From UBA3700 sp963592135 (GTDB lineage Bacteria; Bacillota; Clostridia; Christensenellales; UBA3700), in contig CAVAVP010000006.1 of assembly GCA_963592135.1 (NCBI GenBank), positions 26,651 to 90,650 of the forward strand: a DNA stretch of 64,000 bases, given 5' to 3'. The position numbers and the translations under genes were made by a program. Below the pieces are notes generated by a model. The model was not told the DNA's origin. It did no database searches and saw only the letters and a program-made list of their open reading frames with translations. Below are positions 1-7,901 of the stretch, piece after piece (within the stretch, counting starts at the first letter, position 1; the number at the start of each line of letters is the position of its first letter).

Positions 1-509
1 TCTAGAGGATTTTGGAAATATAAATTATTATTATAAACAGCAACACTTAATGGCTCTACTTGACTAGTAATCTTAATTTTAGCAGTTAAAGTTAAACTAT
101 TATAACCTACACCACTAATAACAGCTCTTATACTATAAGTACCAACACTCTTAGCGCTATTTTTACCATCCTCGCCACCTGTATATGTTACAGTAGCGAC
201 AGATGGAATATTTCCTGTAACTAATATTGTTTTTTCAGTTCCATCATAATCATATGTGGCATTCGAGAAAACTAACCCTTCAAAATCCTTTTTTGTCGAA
301 TCTTGTGGTGGTAAATATTCAATGTCACTACTTCCAGTCGTATCTCCCGAATCATTTGGATTGTTACTAGTATCATCTCCTGGTTTGTTAGTCGTAGTTG
401 TAGGTGTTGAATTTCCATTTAAATTTTCTTCTTTTGCACAAGCAACTAATGAAGAAAATGTAAGAATTACCACGATAAGTAAAACAATAGCTAATGTTGT
501 TTTTTTTAT
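1..509 (-). CDS. Lipoprotein with MBG-like domain, C-terminus beyond window, ATA at start position
   Basis: Read on the minus strand, one open frame runs from 509 off the window edge (169 residues visible). It begins with a lipoprotein signal (Lys-Lys, hydrophobic stretch, then a lipobox ending SLVAC), a Thr/Asn/Asp/Gly-rich linker, then a domain with ATYDYDGTEKTI, VTYTGG and SVGTYSIRAVISG, the pattern of MBG/Ig-like surface domains. It is therefore probably a membrane-anchored surface protein; the partner is unknown. The expected initiator directly before the Lys-Lys is ATA (509-507), not ATG; no ATG, GTG or TTG lies between it and the GGGG Shine-Dalgarno core at 521-524, 11 bases away. Either AUA initiates, or one base is wrong or mutated. 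A -10-like TATAAT lies at 609-604 and a TA repeat sits in the leader. Confidence 0.72.
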   Translation of the reverse strand, partial: MKKTTLAIVLLIVVILTFSSLVACAKEENLNGNSTPTTTTNKPGDDTSNNPNDSGDTTGSSDIEYLPPQDSTKKDFEGLVFSNATYDYDGTEKTILVTGNIPSVATVTYTGGEDGKNSAKSVGTYSIRAVISGVGYNSLTLTAKIKITSQVEPLSVAVYNNNLYFQNPL

Positions 510-553
510 AAAAAAATAAACCCCTTTTAAAACTTTTATTCCTTGAGGTTTAT

Positions 554-570
554 TATATATATATATATAT
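554..570. repeat. TA dinucleotide tract
   Basis: An uninterrupted alternating TA run of 17 bases. It lies in the presumed leader of the lipoprotein gene, between the -10-like TATAAT at 604-609 and the Shine-Dalgarno at 521-524. Such tracts change length by slippage, which could tune expression, but that is inference. The rest of the gap 510-655 shows no gene. Confidence 0.6.
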
Positions 571-655
571 GAAAATCAAGACTTAATTTTAAATTTAAAA
601 CCCATTATACGTCAAACATTTGATAAAACCTAGCATTTTCAAGCATGTAAAATCT

Positions 656-1210
656 TTATAAAATCTTTATTATTTGATATTTTAATGCGTTTTTGTCTTT
701 ATTGTTAAAAACAATAGATGTTGCATAATTTTCAAGTTCTTTATCACTTGGCTGGTTATTTATAACTTTTTTTGCGTATTCTTTATCACAATTATTTCTC
801 GCAATAATTCTTTGTATTCTTAATTTAGTATCAGCACAAACAAGTATTACCTTATCAAAATAATTTTCAAGTCCACTACCTATAAATACCGGCACTTCAA
901 TAAATATATCTTTTGTTTGATCTAAAATTAACTTATCTAATTTTTCTCTAACTTTTGGATGAGCTATGGAATTTAAAAGTTCTAGTTTTGCCTTATTATT
1001 AAAAACTATACTTCCAAGTTTTTTCTTATCTATTTTATTATTCTCTACCAAGCCTTCAAAGTTTTTATTTATCTCATCTATATAACTTTGCTCGTTTAAC
1101 ATAGAATTATAAATCTCATCACAACTATAAACACCATATCCTAGTTCCTTTATAATTTGTGCTGCCGTAGATTTTCCAGATCCAATTCCACCAATAATAG
1201 CTATTTTCAT
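656..1210 (-). CDS. coaE: Dephospho-CoA kinase
   Basis: Catalyses the last step of coenzyme A synthesis, ATP-dependent phosphorylation of the ribose 3'-hydroxyl of dephospho-CoA, in the cytoplasm. The 184-residue protein opens with the P-loop GGIGSGKST (about residues 7-15), followed by the CDEI and IAHPKVR stretches typical of CoaE; the lid and the C-terminal helix follow. Length is at the short end of the family (about 190-200). Its ATG shares one base with the polA stop codon, so it is translated from the polA message; this polA-coaE order is common in Firmicutes. The gene ends in an A+T-rich gap without an obvious hairpin terminator. Confidence 0.93.
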   Translation of the reverse strand: MKIAIIGGIGSGKSTAAQIIKELGYGVYSCDEIYNSMLNEQSYIDEINKNFEGLVENNKIDKKKLGSIVFNNKAKLELLNSIAHPKVREKLDKLILDQTKDIFIEVPVFIGSGLENYFDKVILVCADTKLRIQRIIARNNCDKEYAKKVINNQPSDKELENYATSIVFNNKDKNALKYQIIKIL

Positions 1211-3753
1211 TATTTAGCCTCTAACCAATTAAACCCTACGCCTACCTCTGCTTCAAGCTTAACTTTTAACTTAACGACATTTTCCATTGAATCATGTAAG
1301 ATTTTCTTAACTTGCTCAATTTCGTTTATATCTGTATCTACTATTAATTCATCATGAACTTGCATTATTAGTTTAGATTTTAAATTTTGTTCATTTAGTG
1401 CATTATAAACTTTTATCATAGCAAGTTTTATGATATCTGCGGCACTTCCTTGAAGTGGCATATTCATTGCTATTCTTTTGCCAAAGTTTTGTATATTTTT
1501 ATTTGACTGAGTAAGTTCTGGAATATATCTACGTCTACCAAACAAGGTTAAAGCATAACCCGTTTTAACGGCATCATCAACAAGCTTATTCATATAAACA
1601 TGAACCTTTGGGAATTCTTTAAAATAGTTTTCAATAAATTCTTTAGCTTTTTTTACAGGTATTCCCATATCTTGAGATAAACCATAGTCGGTAATTCCAT
1701 AAATAATTCCAAAGTTTACAGCCTTTGCTTGTCTTCTTATATCACCTGTTATTAAGTCTTTAGGTAAATTAAATATTTTGCTTGCAGTTGTAGTATGAAT
1801 ATCTATTCCCTCATTAAAGGCTTCTATCATAGTTTCATCTCCACTAAACGCAGCCATTAATCTTAATTCTACTTGTGAATAATCTGCGCAAACTAAGGTA
1901 TTTCCCTTACTTGCTGTAAATAATCCTCTTATTTGTTTTCCTTCTTCCTTTCTTATAGGAATATTCTGCAAGTTAGGCTCAGTTGAAGACAATCTTCCTG
2001 TTGATGTTATAGTTTGGGTAAATATTGTATGAATTTTGTTGCTACCATCTATAAGTGGTGCCATACCATCAAGATATGTCGAACGTAATTTTTCTACTTC
2101 CCTATATCTTAAAATTAAAGAAATTATTGGATGAAAATCTACAAGTTCATTTAGCGTATCTACAGATGTAGAGTAACCTGTCTTTGTTTTTCCTATAGTT
2201 GGAAGTCCTAACCTTTCAAATAAAATAACACCTAATTGCTTTGGTGAATTTAAATTAAACACTTCCCCTGCTATTTCATAAATTTCTTTTTGCAAATACG
2301 AAATTTCAGTCTTAAACTTCTTAGTTAATTCCTGTAATTTTTCTTTATCCACTGAAAAGCCTTGTTTTTCCATATCAAATAAAACTTCAATTAAAGGTTT
2401 TTCCATATCATAATATAAAGATTCACACTTTCTTTCTTTTAATTCTTTTAGAATTAACTCCTCAATCATAAACATACTTGCGGATTTTGAATTTGATTCA
2501 ATATTATAAGTATTTAGCAAATCGCCTAAGGATTTGTAATTTCTATTAACATCAGTTAAATATGCCATTAAAGATAAATCATCATAAGGCATGTTTAAAG
2601 ATATATCATAAGGCATTAAATCGTGTTTTAATCCCTTTACATCAAATATAAGTTTTCTTATATCTTTAGATTCAAACAAAGGCTTCATTTCTTGAATAAA
2701 ATCATCATAGAAAAGTCCACCAAATAAATTATCAGATATTTCTATCTTGTAGGCTTTGCTGCTTGATGTTGCTATTTCTATTTCACTGCCAATTATAATA
2801 CCTACATTTTTAGTTTTATTTGCTTCATTTAGAATTATCTTTAAATCATCTATATTATCTATATTTTCAATTTCAACTACATTTTTTTGAACAGCAGCTT
2901 CTTCATCAAAATTCATTCTCTCTATAACTTTAAATAATTCTAATTCCTTTAGAATATCTTTACATTCTTGAGAAAATGGTATTTTCAATCTTGCAGATTG
3001 TAAATCAAAGTTTATAGCTACGTTTGTATTAATTGTAGCTAATTTATAAGACAAATATGCCATATCTTTATTTAATTCAAGTTTTTCCTTTAGCTTTCCT
3101 TTTATTTCATCAATATGTGCATAAACACCATCAATTGTGTCATACTTATTTAATAATTCTAATGCAGTTTTTTCACCAATGCCAGCAACACCTGGAATAT
3201 TATCTGAATGATCCCCCATTAAAGATTTTAAATCTATAATTTGTGAAGGTCTAAGATTCATACTTTCTTTTAAATGATTTACAGTAAATTCTTCTATTTC
3301 AGATACCCCCTTTCTAGTAAGCAATACTGTGTTTTTATCATCAATAAGTTGAAGTGAGTCTTTATCTCCTGTTACTATGTATGTTTTTTCATTATATTTT
3401 TTTGCAATTGTTCCAATGATATCATCAGCCTCATCTCCTGGAACTTCAAGGATAGGAATACCCATTGAACGTAAAACTTGTTTCATTGGCTCTACTTGAG
3501 ACCTAAGCTCTTCTGGCATAGGTTTTCTTCCTGCTTTATAATCTTCAAATAAATCTTTCCTATGCAATCTTGCATGAACATCAAAAGCCGCAATTATATA
3601 GTCTGGCTTATATTTTTCTATAAGCTTTAAAAGCATATTCATATAACCAAAAATTGCACCTGTAAATTGACCTTTTCTATTTGAAAAGTTAGGAAGTGCA
3701 TAAAACGCTCTATTTATTAATGAGTTTGAATCTAAAACAAGTATCTTTTCCAT
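1210..3753 (-). CDS. polA: DNA polymerase I, proofreading domain inactive
   Basis: Repair and Okazaki-fragment polymerase. The 847-residue protein has an N-terminal 5' nuclease domain (VLDSNSLINRAFYALP, AFDVH, GDEADDIIG, SLMGDHSDNIPGVAGIGEKTA; about residues 1-290), a central region, and a family A polymerase domain with TSTGRLSSTEPNLQNIP, motif A DYSQVELR, the O-helix RRQAKAVNFGIIYG and motif C QVHDE. The central region lacks the Asp-x-Glu and downstream Asp residues of an active 3'-5' exonuclease, as in Bacillus and Taq enzymes, so proofreading is presumably absent. It is first in the polA-coaE operon. The ATG has no Shine-Dalgarno; a perfect TATAAT ends only six bases before it (see the promoter entry). 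Confidence 0.96.
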   Translation of the reverse strand: MEKILVLDSNSLINRAFYALPNFSNRKGQFTGAIFGYMNMLLKLIEKYKPDYIIAAFDVHARLHRKDLFEDYKAGRKPMPEELRSQVEPMKQVLRSMGIPILEVPGDEADDIIGTIAKKYNEKTYIVTGDKDSLQLIDDKNTVLLTRKGVSEIEEFTVNHLKESMNLRPSQIIDLKSLMGDHSDNIPGVAGIGEKTALELLNKYDTIDGVYAHIDEIKGKLKEKLELNKDMAYLSYKLATINTNVAINFDLQSARLKIPFSQECKDILKELELFKVIERMNFDEEAAVQKNVVEIENIDNIDDLKIILNEANKTKNVGIIIGSEIEIATSSSKAYKIEISDNLFGGLFYDDFIQEMKPLFESKDIRKLIFDVKGLKHDLMPYDISLNMPYDDLSLMAYLTDVNRNYKSLGDLLNTYNIESNSKSASMFMIEELILKELKERKCESLYYDMEKPLIEVLFDMEKQGFSVDKEKLQELTKKFKTEISYLQKEIYEIAGEVFNLNSPKQLGVILFERLGLPTIGKTKTGYSTSVDTLNELVDFHPIISLILRYREVEKLRSTYLDGMAPLIDGSNKIHTIFTQTITSTGRLSSTEPNLQNIPIRKEEGKQIRGLFTASKGNTLVCADYSQVELRLMAAFSGDETMIEAFNEGIDIHTTTASKIFNLPKDLITGDIRRQAKAVNFGIIYGITDYGLSQDMGIPVKKAKEFIENYFKEFPKVHVYMNKLVDDAVKTGYALTLFGRRRYIPELTQSNKNIQNFGKRIAMNMPLQGSAADIIKLAMIKVYNALNEQNLKSKLIMQVHDELIVDTDINEIEQVKKILHDSMENVVKLKVKLEAEVGVGFNWLEAK

Positions 3754-3765
3754 ATCAATATTATA
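3754..3765 (-). promoter_or_regulatory. polA -10 element implying a leaderless transcript
   Basis: TATAAT at 3765-3760 is separated by six bases from the polA ATG (3753), so a normal start about seven bases downstream falls on the ATG itself. No Shine-Dalgarno is present. A good -35 hexamer is not evident. The rest of 3766-3920 shows no gene. Confidence 0.45.
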
Positions 3766-3920
3766 TCTTAGCGAATAAAATTATTCTATCTTTAATATTA
3801 ATTATTTTTAAATATTCTCTTTTTAAAATCTATCTATACAATTTTTTAATTTGTAACCCATTTTCTGCTTTTACGCAAAGGCTTATCTAATGTTATATAT
3901 TTATCTAACAAAGCAATAAA

Positions 3921-3945
3921 ATACCTCAACAACGTGTTGAGGTAT
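3921..3945 (-). terminator. Hairpin terminator after icd
   Basis: A perfect 11-bp inverted repeat (ATACCTCAACA and its complement) with a 3-base loop, 25 bases beyond the icd stop. On the minus strand it is followed by TTTATTGCTTT, a modest U-rich tract; on the plus strand a run of seven T lies a little further on, so it may act both ways. Confidence 0.6.
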
Positions 3946-3970
3946 TAAAGATTTTTTTAACTTTTTAAAA

Positions 3971-5170
3971 TTATATATTACTTGCTATTTTCTTTAAGAA
4001 ATCCTCTGTCATTAATTTATGAACTTCTTTATCACCCTTGTAAAGCGCAGCTAAATCTCCTGTCATATAACCATCTTCAATAGTCTTTATTGTTGCCTTT
4101 TCAAGTTTGTCAGCAAATTCTACAAGTTCATTTATTCCATCAAGTTGACCTCTTTTTCTTAAAGCTCCACTCCAAGCATAAATTGTAGCTACTGGGTTTG
4201 TTGATGTATTTTCACCATTTCTATATTTATAGTAATGTCTTGTAACAGTGCCATGTGCTGCTTCATATTCATAATTACCCTCTGGAGATACCAAAACTGA
4301 GCTCATCATTGCAAGAGAACCAAAAGCTGTAGCAACCATATCTGACATTACGTCGCCATCATAGTTTTTACAAGCCCAAATCATACCACCATTAGATCTT
4401 ACAATTCTAGCAACCGCATCATCTATTAATGTATAGAAATATGTAATTCCTGCCTTTTCAAATTTTTCTTTGTATTCACTTTCAAAAATATCGTTAAATA
4501 TATCTTTAAATCTATGATCATAAGTTTTTGAAATTGTATCTTTTGCTGCAAACCATAAATCTTTTTTAGTATCTAACGCATAATTAAAACAAGATCTAGC
4601 AAATGAAGAAATTGAAGAATCTAAATTATGCATACCCATAACTACACCGGCAGATTTTTTATAATCAAACACTTCTATTTCACGAGTTCCATCTTCATCT
4701 TCAAGAACTAGTTTTGCTTTTCCGCCTTTTTTAACATATCCTTCAACATCCTTGTATATATCGCCATATGCATGACGAGCAATAACAATTGGTTGAATCC
4801 ATGTTGGAATATATGGAACAATCCCCTTTACCATAATTGGCTCTCTAAATACAGTACCATCAAGTATTGCACGAATTGTACCATTTGGAGATTTCCACAT
4901 TTGAGTTAAATTGTATTCTTTTACTCTTTGAGCATTTGGGGTAATTGTTGCACACTTTACAGCAACTCCATATTCTTTGGCAGCATTTGCTGAATCAATA
5001 GTTACTTGATCTTTTGTTGCCTCTCTATTTGGAAGACCTAAATCAAAATAAACAGTCTTTAAATCTACAAATGGATAAATTACATAATCTTTTATCCATT
5101 TCCATATAATTCTTGTCATCTCATCGCCATCCATTTCAACGATAGGTGTTTTCATTTGAATTTTTGACAT
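3971..5170 (-). CDS. icd: NADP-dependent isocitrate dehydrogenase, eukaryote-like type II
   Basis: Oxidative decarboxylation of isocitrate to 2-oxoglutarate. The 399-residue sequence (VEMDGDEMTRIIW near the N-terminus, TITPNAQRVKEY, KSPNGTIRAILDGTVFREPI, YDGDVMSDMVATAFGSLAMM, EAAHGTVTRHY) matches the homodimeric type II subfamily that includes human IDH1 and several bacterial enzymes, rather than the E. coli type. The length is usual. A clear AGGAG lies before the ATG. It follows rimI by 47 bases on the same strand and may share its transcript. No citrate synthase or aconitase gene lies beside it here. Confidence 0.94.
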   Translation of the reverse strand: MSKIQMKTPIVEMDGDEMTRIIWKWIKDYVIYPFVDLKTVYFDLGLPNREATKDQVTIDSANAAKEYGVAVKCATITPNAQRVKEYNLTQMWKSPNGTIRAILDGTVFREPIMVKGIVPYIPTWIQPIVIARHAYGDIYKDVEGYVKKGGKAKLVLEDEDGTREIEVFDYKKSAGVVMGMHNLDSSISSFARSCFNYALDTKKDLWFAAKDTISKTYDHRFKDIFNDIFESEYKEKFEKAGITYFYTLIDDAVARIVRSNGGMIWACKNYDGDVMSDMVATAFGSLAMMSSVLVSPEGNYEYEAAHGTVTRHYYKYRNGENTSTNPVATIYAWSGALRKRGQLDGINELVEFADKLEKATIKTIEDGYMTGDLAALYKGDKEVHKLMTEDFLKKIASNI

Positions 5171-5217
5171 ATTTTTATCTCCTAATTTGTTTCTAAAATA
5201 TTATATATAAATCAAGT

Positions 5218-5661
5218 TTATTTCTCAATATTTCTAAGCCACATAATTATGGCATCAGAACTATTATTGTAATATTTTTTTCTTAACCCTTCTTCTTTAA
5301 AGTTAAACTTTTTATAAAGTCCTATAGCTTTTATATTTTCTTTCTCAACCTCAAGCGTTATTGCATTAATATTTCTAATTTTGCAGGTATCTATTAAATC
5401 TTGAAATAAAAGTGTTCCTAATCCTTTAGATTGCATATTCTTTATAACGGCAATATTATTAATATAAACTTCACCACATATTATGTTAAAAGAATAATAC
5501 CCTAAAACAGTGTTATTATCTCCAAGCAAAACTCTAAAAACGCAATCATGATTTTCAACTAAATTTTCAATTTGATTTTTACTCCAAGGAACTATTATTT
5601 CCTCATTTTCAATTTTAAAAACTTCGTCTATATGAGATAAATCACCATTTACAATTTGCAT
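5218..5661 (-). CDS. rimI: Ribosomal protein alanine N-acetyltransferase-like GNAT protein
   Basis: A 147-residue GNAT acetyltransferase. Visible landmarks are VLGYYSFNIICGEVYINNIAV (strands 3-4), the acetyl-CoA loop MQSKGLGTLLFQDLI and the C-terminal ALEV-like ITLEVEKENIKAIGLYKKFNF. The length and its place directly after tsaB, with a one-base stop/start overlap, fit RimI, which acetylates the N-terminus of ribosomal protein S18. GNAT substrates cannot be read from sequence, so the name rests on this conserved neighbourhood. Confidence 0.85.
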   Translation of the reverse strand: MQIVNGDLSHIDEVFKIENEEIIVPWSKNQIENLVENHDCVFRVLLGDNNTVLGYYSFNIICGEVYINNIAVIKNMQSKGLGTLLFQDLIDTCKIRNINAITLEVEKENIKAIGLYKKFNFKEEGLRKKYYNNSSDAIIMWLRNIEK

Positions 5662-6242
5662 TATTCACCATCTAAATCTCTTTCTGCTTGAGATTTTCTT
5701 AAATAAACTGGCTCAAGTGTTTGATATAGACCTTCATTTGCTTTAATAGTTGTAATCTCAATAAGTTTATATGGATCACACTCTTTATCTTTATATACAA
5801 TCTCTAAATTTTTATTTTTAATTTCACTAATATCCTTACATCCCATTTCTTTTACATTTAAAAAAGAACCTTCAAATTCTGCATAATAATAGTTTCCATG
5901 AAGTGCATCAATTGCTGTTATAAAGTGGCCATTTTTCTTATAGGATAATTCTTCAAGTGCATTTATGGCTATTGTCTTTTTATTTGTGGCAAATGATAAT
6001 GCTTTCATTGTTGCGATACCTATTCTAATTCCAGTAAAAGAACCTGGGCCTACAACACATGAAAAAACATCAATTTCATTTATATCTAAGTTTTGATCCA
6101 TTAAAACTTCTTCAACATATGGCATAATTAGCGCATTATGCTTTTTGCCTGATTCCTGTGAAATTTTAAACTTTATTTCTCCATTTTTTGAGCAAGCCAC
6201 AACAAGTTTTGGTGATGTTACATCAATTGTAAGTATATTCAT
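5661..6242 (-). CDS. tsaB: tRNA t6A synthesis protein TsaB
   Basis: Partner of TsaD and TsaE in making N6-threonylcarbamoyladenosine at A37 of ANN-decoding tRNAs. The 193-residue protein has the ASKHA-fold start ILTIDVTSPKLVVAC, the TsaB signature VGPGSFTGIRIGIATMKAL (about residues 64-82) and the C-terminal PVYLRKSQAE. It overlaps tsaE by four bases upstream and rimI by one base downstream, so the three are translationally coupled. TsaD is not in this window. The length is somewhat short for the family. Confidence 0.93.
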   Translation of the reverse strand: MNILTIDVTSPKLVVACSKNGEIKFKISQESGKKHNALIMPYVEEVLMDQNLDINEIDVFSCVVGPGSFTGIRIGIATMKALSFATNKKTIAINALEELSYKKNGHFITAIDALHGNYYYAEFEGSFLNVKEMGCKDISEIKNKNLEIVYKDKECDPYKLIEITTIKANEGLYQTLEPVYLRKSQAERDLDGE

Positions 6243-6640
6243 TTAATTTCAAACTTCCTTGATAAATCCTCATTTAACGTAATGTTTATAACTATAGGAT
6301 TTTCTATATTTTCAAATTTATTCCATTCAATTACACAAACGCCATTTAAATACAAATACTCACTAAGTCCAAGTTCGTATAATTCATATTCTTCCTCTAC
6401 TCTATACATGTCAAAATGATAAAGTGGAATCCTACCAGATAAGTATTGTTTCATAAAAGTAAAAGTTGGACTTGTAACAACATCATTTATACCTAAAGCC
6501 TTTGCAAGTCCTTTGGTAAAGGTTGTCTTTCCTGCACCTAAATCACCATTTAAAAGTATGATTTCTCCACCTTTTAAATTATCTGCGATCTTCTTTGCAA
6601 GAGCATACGTCTCTTCTACTGATTTTACAACATATTCCAT
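6239..6640 (-). CDS. tsaE: tRNA t6A synthesis ATPase TsaE
   Basis: Small P-loop ATPase that recycles the TsaBD complex. The Walker A is NGDLGAGKTTFTKGLA, followed by TSPTFTFMKQY, YHFDMYR and the closing CVIEWNKFE, all family marks. I place the start at ATG 6640 (133 residues, MEYVVKSVEE); the open frame extends upstream to a TTG at 6682, but that stretch holds the promoter and has no homology. First gene of tsaE-tsaB-rimI, divergent from ribU. The start lacks a Shine-Dalgarno. Confidence 0.92.
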   Translation of the reverse strand: MEYVVKSVEETYALAKKIADNLKGGEIILLNGDLGAGKTTFTKGLAKALGINDVVTSPTFTFMKQYLSGRIPLYHFDMYRVEEEYELYELGLSEYLYLNGVCVIEWNKFENIENPIVINITLNEDLSRKFEIK

Positions 6641-6649
6641 ACGTAAATA

Positions 6650-6678
6650 AGTATATAATACTTGACTTTCATTATCAA
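6650..6678 (-). promoter_or_regulatory. tsaE promoter, nearly leaderless
   Basis: TTGATA (6678-6673), a 17-base spacer and TATACT (6655-6650) form a good sigma-A promoter. The start seven bases on would be near 6643, leaving about three bases before ATG 6640. It also lies inside the longer reading of the open frame, which argues for the later start. Confidence 0.6.
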
Positions 6679-6690
6679 ACAAATAATAAT
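6662..6690 (+). promoter_or_regulatory. ribU promoter candidate interleaved with the tsaE promoter
   Basis: TTGACT (6662-6667), 17 bases, AATAAT (6685-6690), reading toward the FMN riboswitch; predicted start near 6697. Its -35 box sits within the spacer of the opposite tsaE promoter, so the two promoters overlap physically. Confidence 0.5.
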
Positions 6691-6708
6691 TAATTCAATT
6701 AAAACAAA

Positions 6709-6826
6709 CCTTGAGGCGAGGTGAAATTCCTCACCGGTGGTATAGTCCACAAACATTGTAAATTTTTATGCAATGCCGAATCTGTGAAATTCAGATACCG
6801 ACAGTAAAGTCTGGATGATAAAGGAG
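6709..6826 (+). promoter_or_regulatory. FMN riboswitch (RFN element) controlling ribU
   Basis: All hallmark blocks are present: GAGGTGAAATTCC (P2 and loop), ACCGGTGGTATAGTCC, the variable P4 hairpin with CATTG/CAATG, GTGAAATTCAGATACCGACAG and AGTCTGGATGA. The P1 stem appears to pair CCTT (6709-6712) with AAGG (6821-6824), which is the first half of the AAGGAG Shine-Dalgarno of ribU. No terminator lies between aptamer and ATG 6832, so FMN binding should hide the ribosome site: translational OFF control. Confidence 0.96.
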
Positions 6827-6831
6827 ATTTT

Positions 6832-7479
6832 ATGAATATTTCACGTACGCGTTATATCGCAACAATTGCTATTTTTTCTGCAATCTCATTTGGGTTAATG
6901 TATTTGGAATTCTCAATTCCATCGATAATGCCAACATTTGTAAAATTAGATTTTTCAGAACTTCCTGCTCTTATAGGTTCATTTGCACTTGGACCTATAT
7001 CTGGAGTTATAATTTGCTTAATTAAAAATCTAATTCATGTTTGTGTTACATCAACGCTTGGTGTTGGAGAGCTTTGTAACTTTTTGCTTGGTGCTATATT
7101 TGTTTTCAGTGCAGGTCTTATTTATAAATACAAAAAGACTAGAAAATGGGCTTTAATATCTATGATTATTGGCTCTTTAATTATGGCTATTTTATCATTC
7201 CCCATTAACTTATTTATAACCTATCCTTTCTACTATACAGTTATGAAAAAGGAAGTAATACTTGCAATGTATCAAGCTATAATTCCATCAATAACATCAA
7301 TCGAATTAAGTTTACTTGTATTTAATGTACCATTTAACTTCGTTAAATGTTTGCTTGTATCAATAATAACTTTTATTGTTTATAAACCTTTGTCTTATCT
7401 AATAAAACAATATCACTTCACAAAGAAAAACAAAGAAGAACTTTTAGACAAGAATAATAATAAAGAAAACATTGATTAA
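6832..7479 (+). CDS. ribU: Riboflavin ECF transporter substrate-binding subunit RibU
   Basis: S-component of an energy-coupling-factor importer; it binds riboflavin in the membrane and needs the EcfA/EcfA'/EcfT module, which is not in this window. The 215-residue protein has about six hydrophobic segments, opening ISRTRYIATIAIFSAISFGL and containing the family motif KLDFSELPALIGSFALGP, which is characteristic of RibU. A charged Lys/Asn/Glu tail ends the protein. The FMN riboswitch directly upstream confirms the substrate class. Transcription ends at a hairpin shared with rsfS. Confidence 0.95.
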   Translation: MNISRTRYIATIAIFSAISFGLMYLEFSIPSIMPTFVKLDFSELPALIGSFALGPISGVIICLIKNLIHVCVTSTLGVGELCNFLLGAIFVFSAGLIYKYKKTRKWALISMIIGSLIMAILSFPINLFITYPFYYTVMKKEVILAMYQAIIPSITSIELSLLVFNVPFNFVKCLLVSIITFIVYKPLSYLIKQYHFTKKNKEELLDKNNNKENID

Positions 7480-7486
7480 AACAAAT

Positions 7487-7510
7487 AAGGGTTGCAAAAT
7501 TGCAACCCTT
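7487..7510. terminator. Bidirectional terminator between ribU and rsfS
   Basis: Perfect 10-bp inverted repeat, AAGGGTTGCA and TGCAACCCTT, with a 4-base loop between two convergent genes. Minus-side tail ATTTGTTTTAA; plus-side tail AATACTTTTCTTT. Confidence 0.75.
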
Positions 7511-7538
7511 AATACTTTTCTTTAAACACTTAAACTAT

Positions 7539-7901
7539 TTATTCTTTGCCTTTATAATCTACAACGTTTTGACCATTATCCCAAAGTTCGTCAATTGAGT
7601 ATGTTTGTCTTGTTTCTTCATAGAATATATGAACAATTATGTCTCCATAGTCTAAAACGCACCACTTGCCTTCTTGTTTGCCTTCTAATCTTAATACATT
7701 AACACCATATTTTTTAGACATTTCATTCTCCAAATTTTCCATTAATGCTTTAACATTAGTTGTAGATCTACCTGTACAAATTACAAAATAATCAGCAATT
7801 ACTGATATGCCTTCTAAATTTACAATTTTTATATTTTTTGCTTGTTTTGAATCTAAAATCTTGCAAATTGTTTCTAATAATTCATTTGTTTCCATACTCA
7901 T
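7539..7901 (-). CDS. rsfS: Ribosomal silencing factor RsfS
   Basis: Binds uL14 on the large subunit and blocks subunit joining under starvation. The 120-residue protein shows the conserved order VIADYFVICTGRSTTNVKAL, RLEGKQEGKWCVLDYGDIIVHIF and the end motif EETRQTYSIDELW. It overlaps the nadD-yqeK stop by four bases, the usual Firmicutes arrangement. Confidence 0.96.
   Translation of the reverse strand: MSMETNELLETICKILDSKQAKNIKIVNLEGISVIADYFVICTGRSTTNVKALMENLENEMSKKYGVNVLRLEGKQEGKWCVLDYGDIIVHIFYEETRQTYSIDELWDNGQNVVDYKGKE

Noticed and set aside
256..519. Plus-strand open frame of 87 codons
   Set aside because: It is antisense to the lipoprotein gene, whose signal peptide, lipobox and MBG domain are clear on the minus strand.
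6641..6682. Longer tsaE start at TTG 6682
   Set aside because: The extra 14 codons contain the -35, spacer and -10 of the tsaE promoter and match no TsaE N-terminus.
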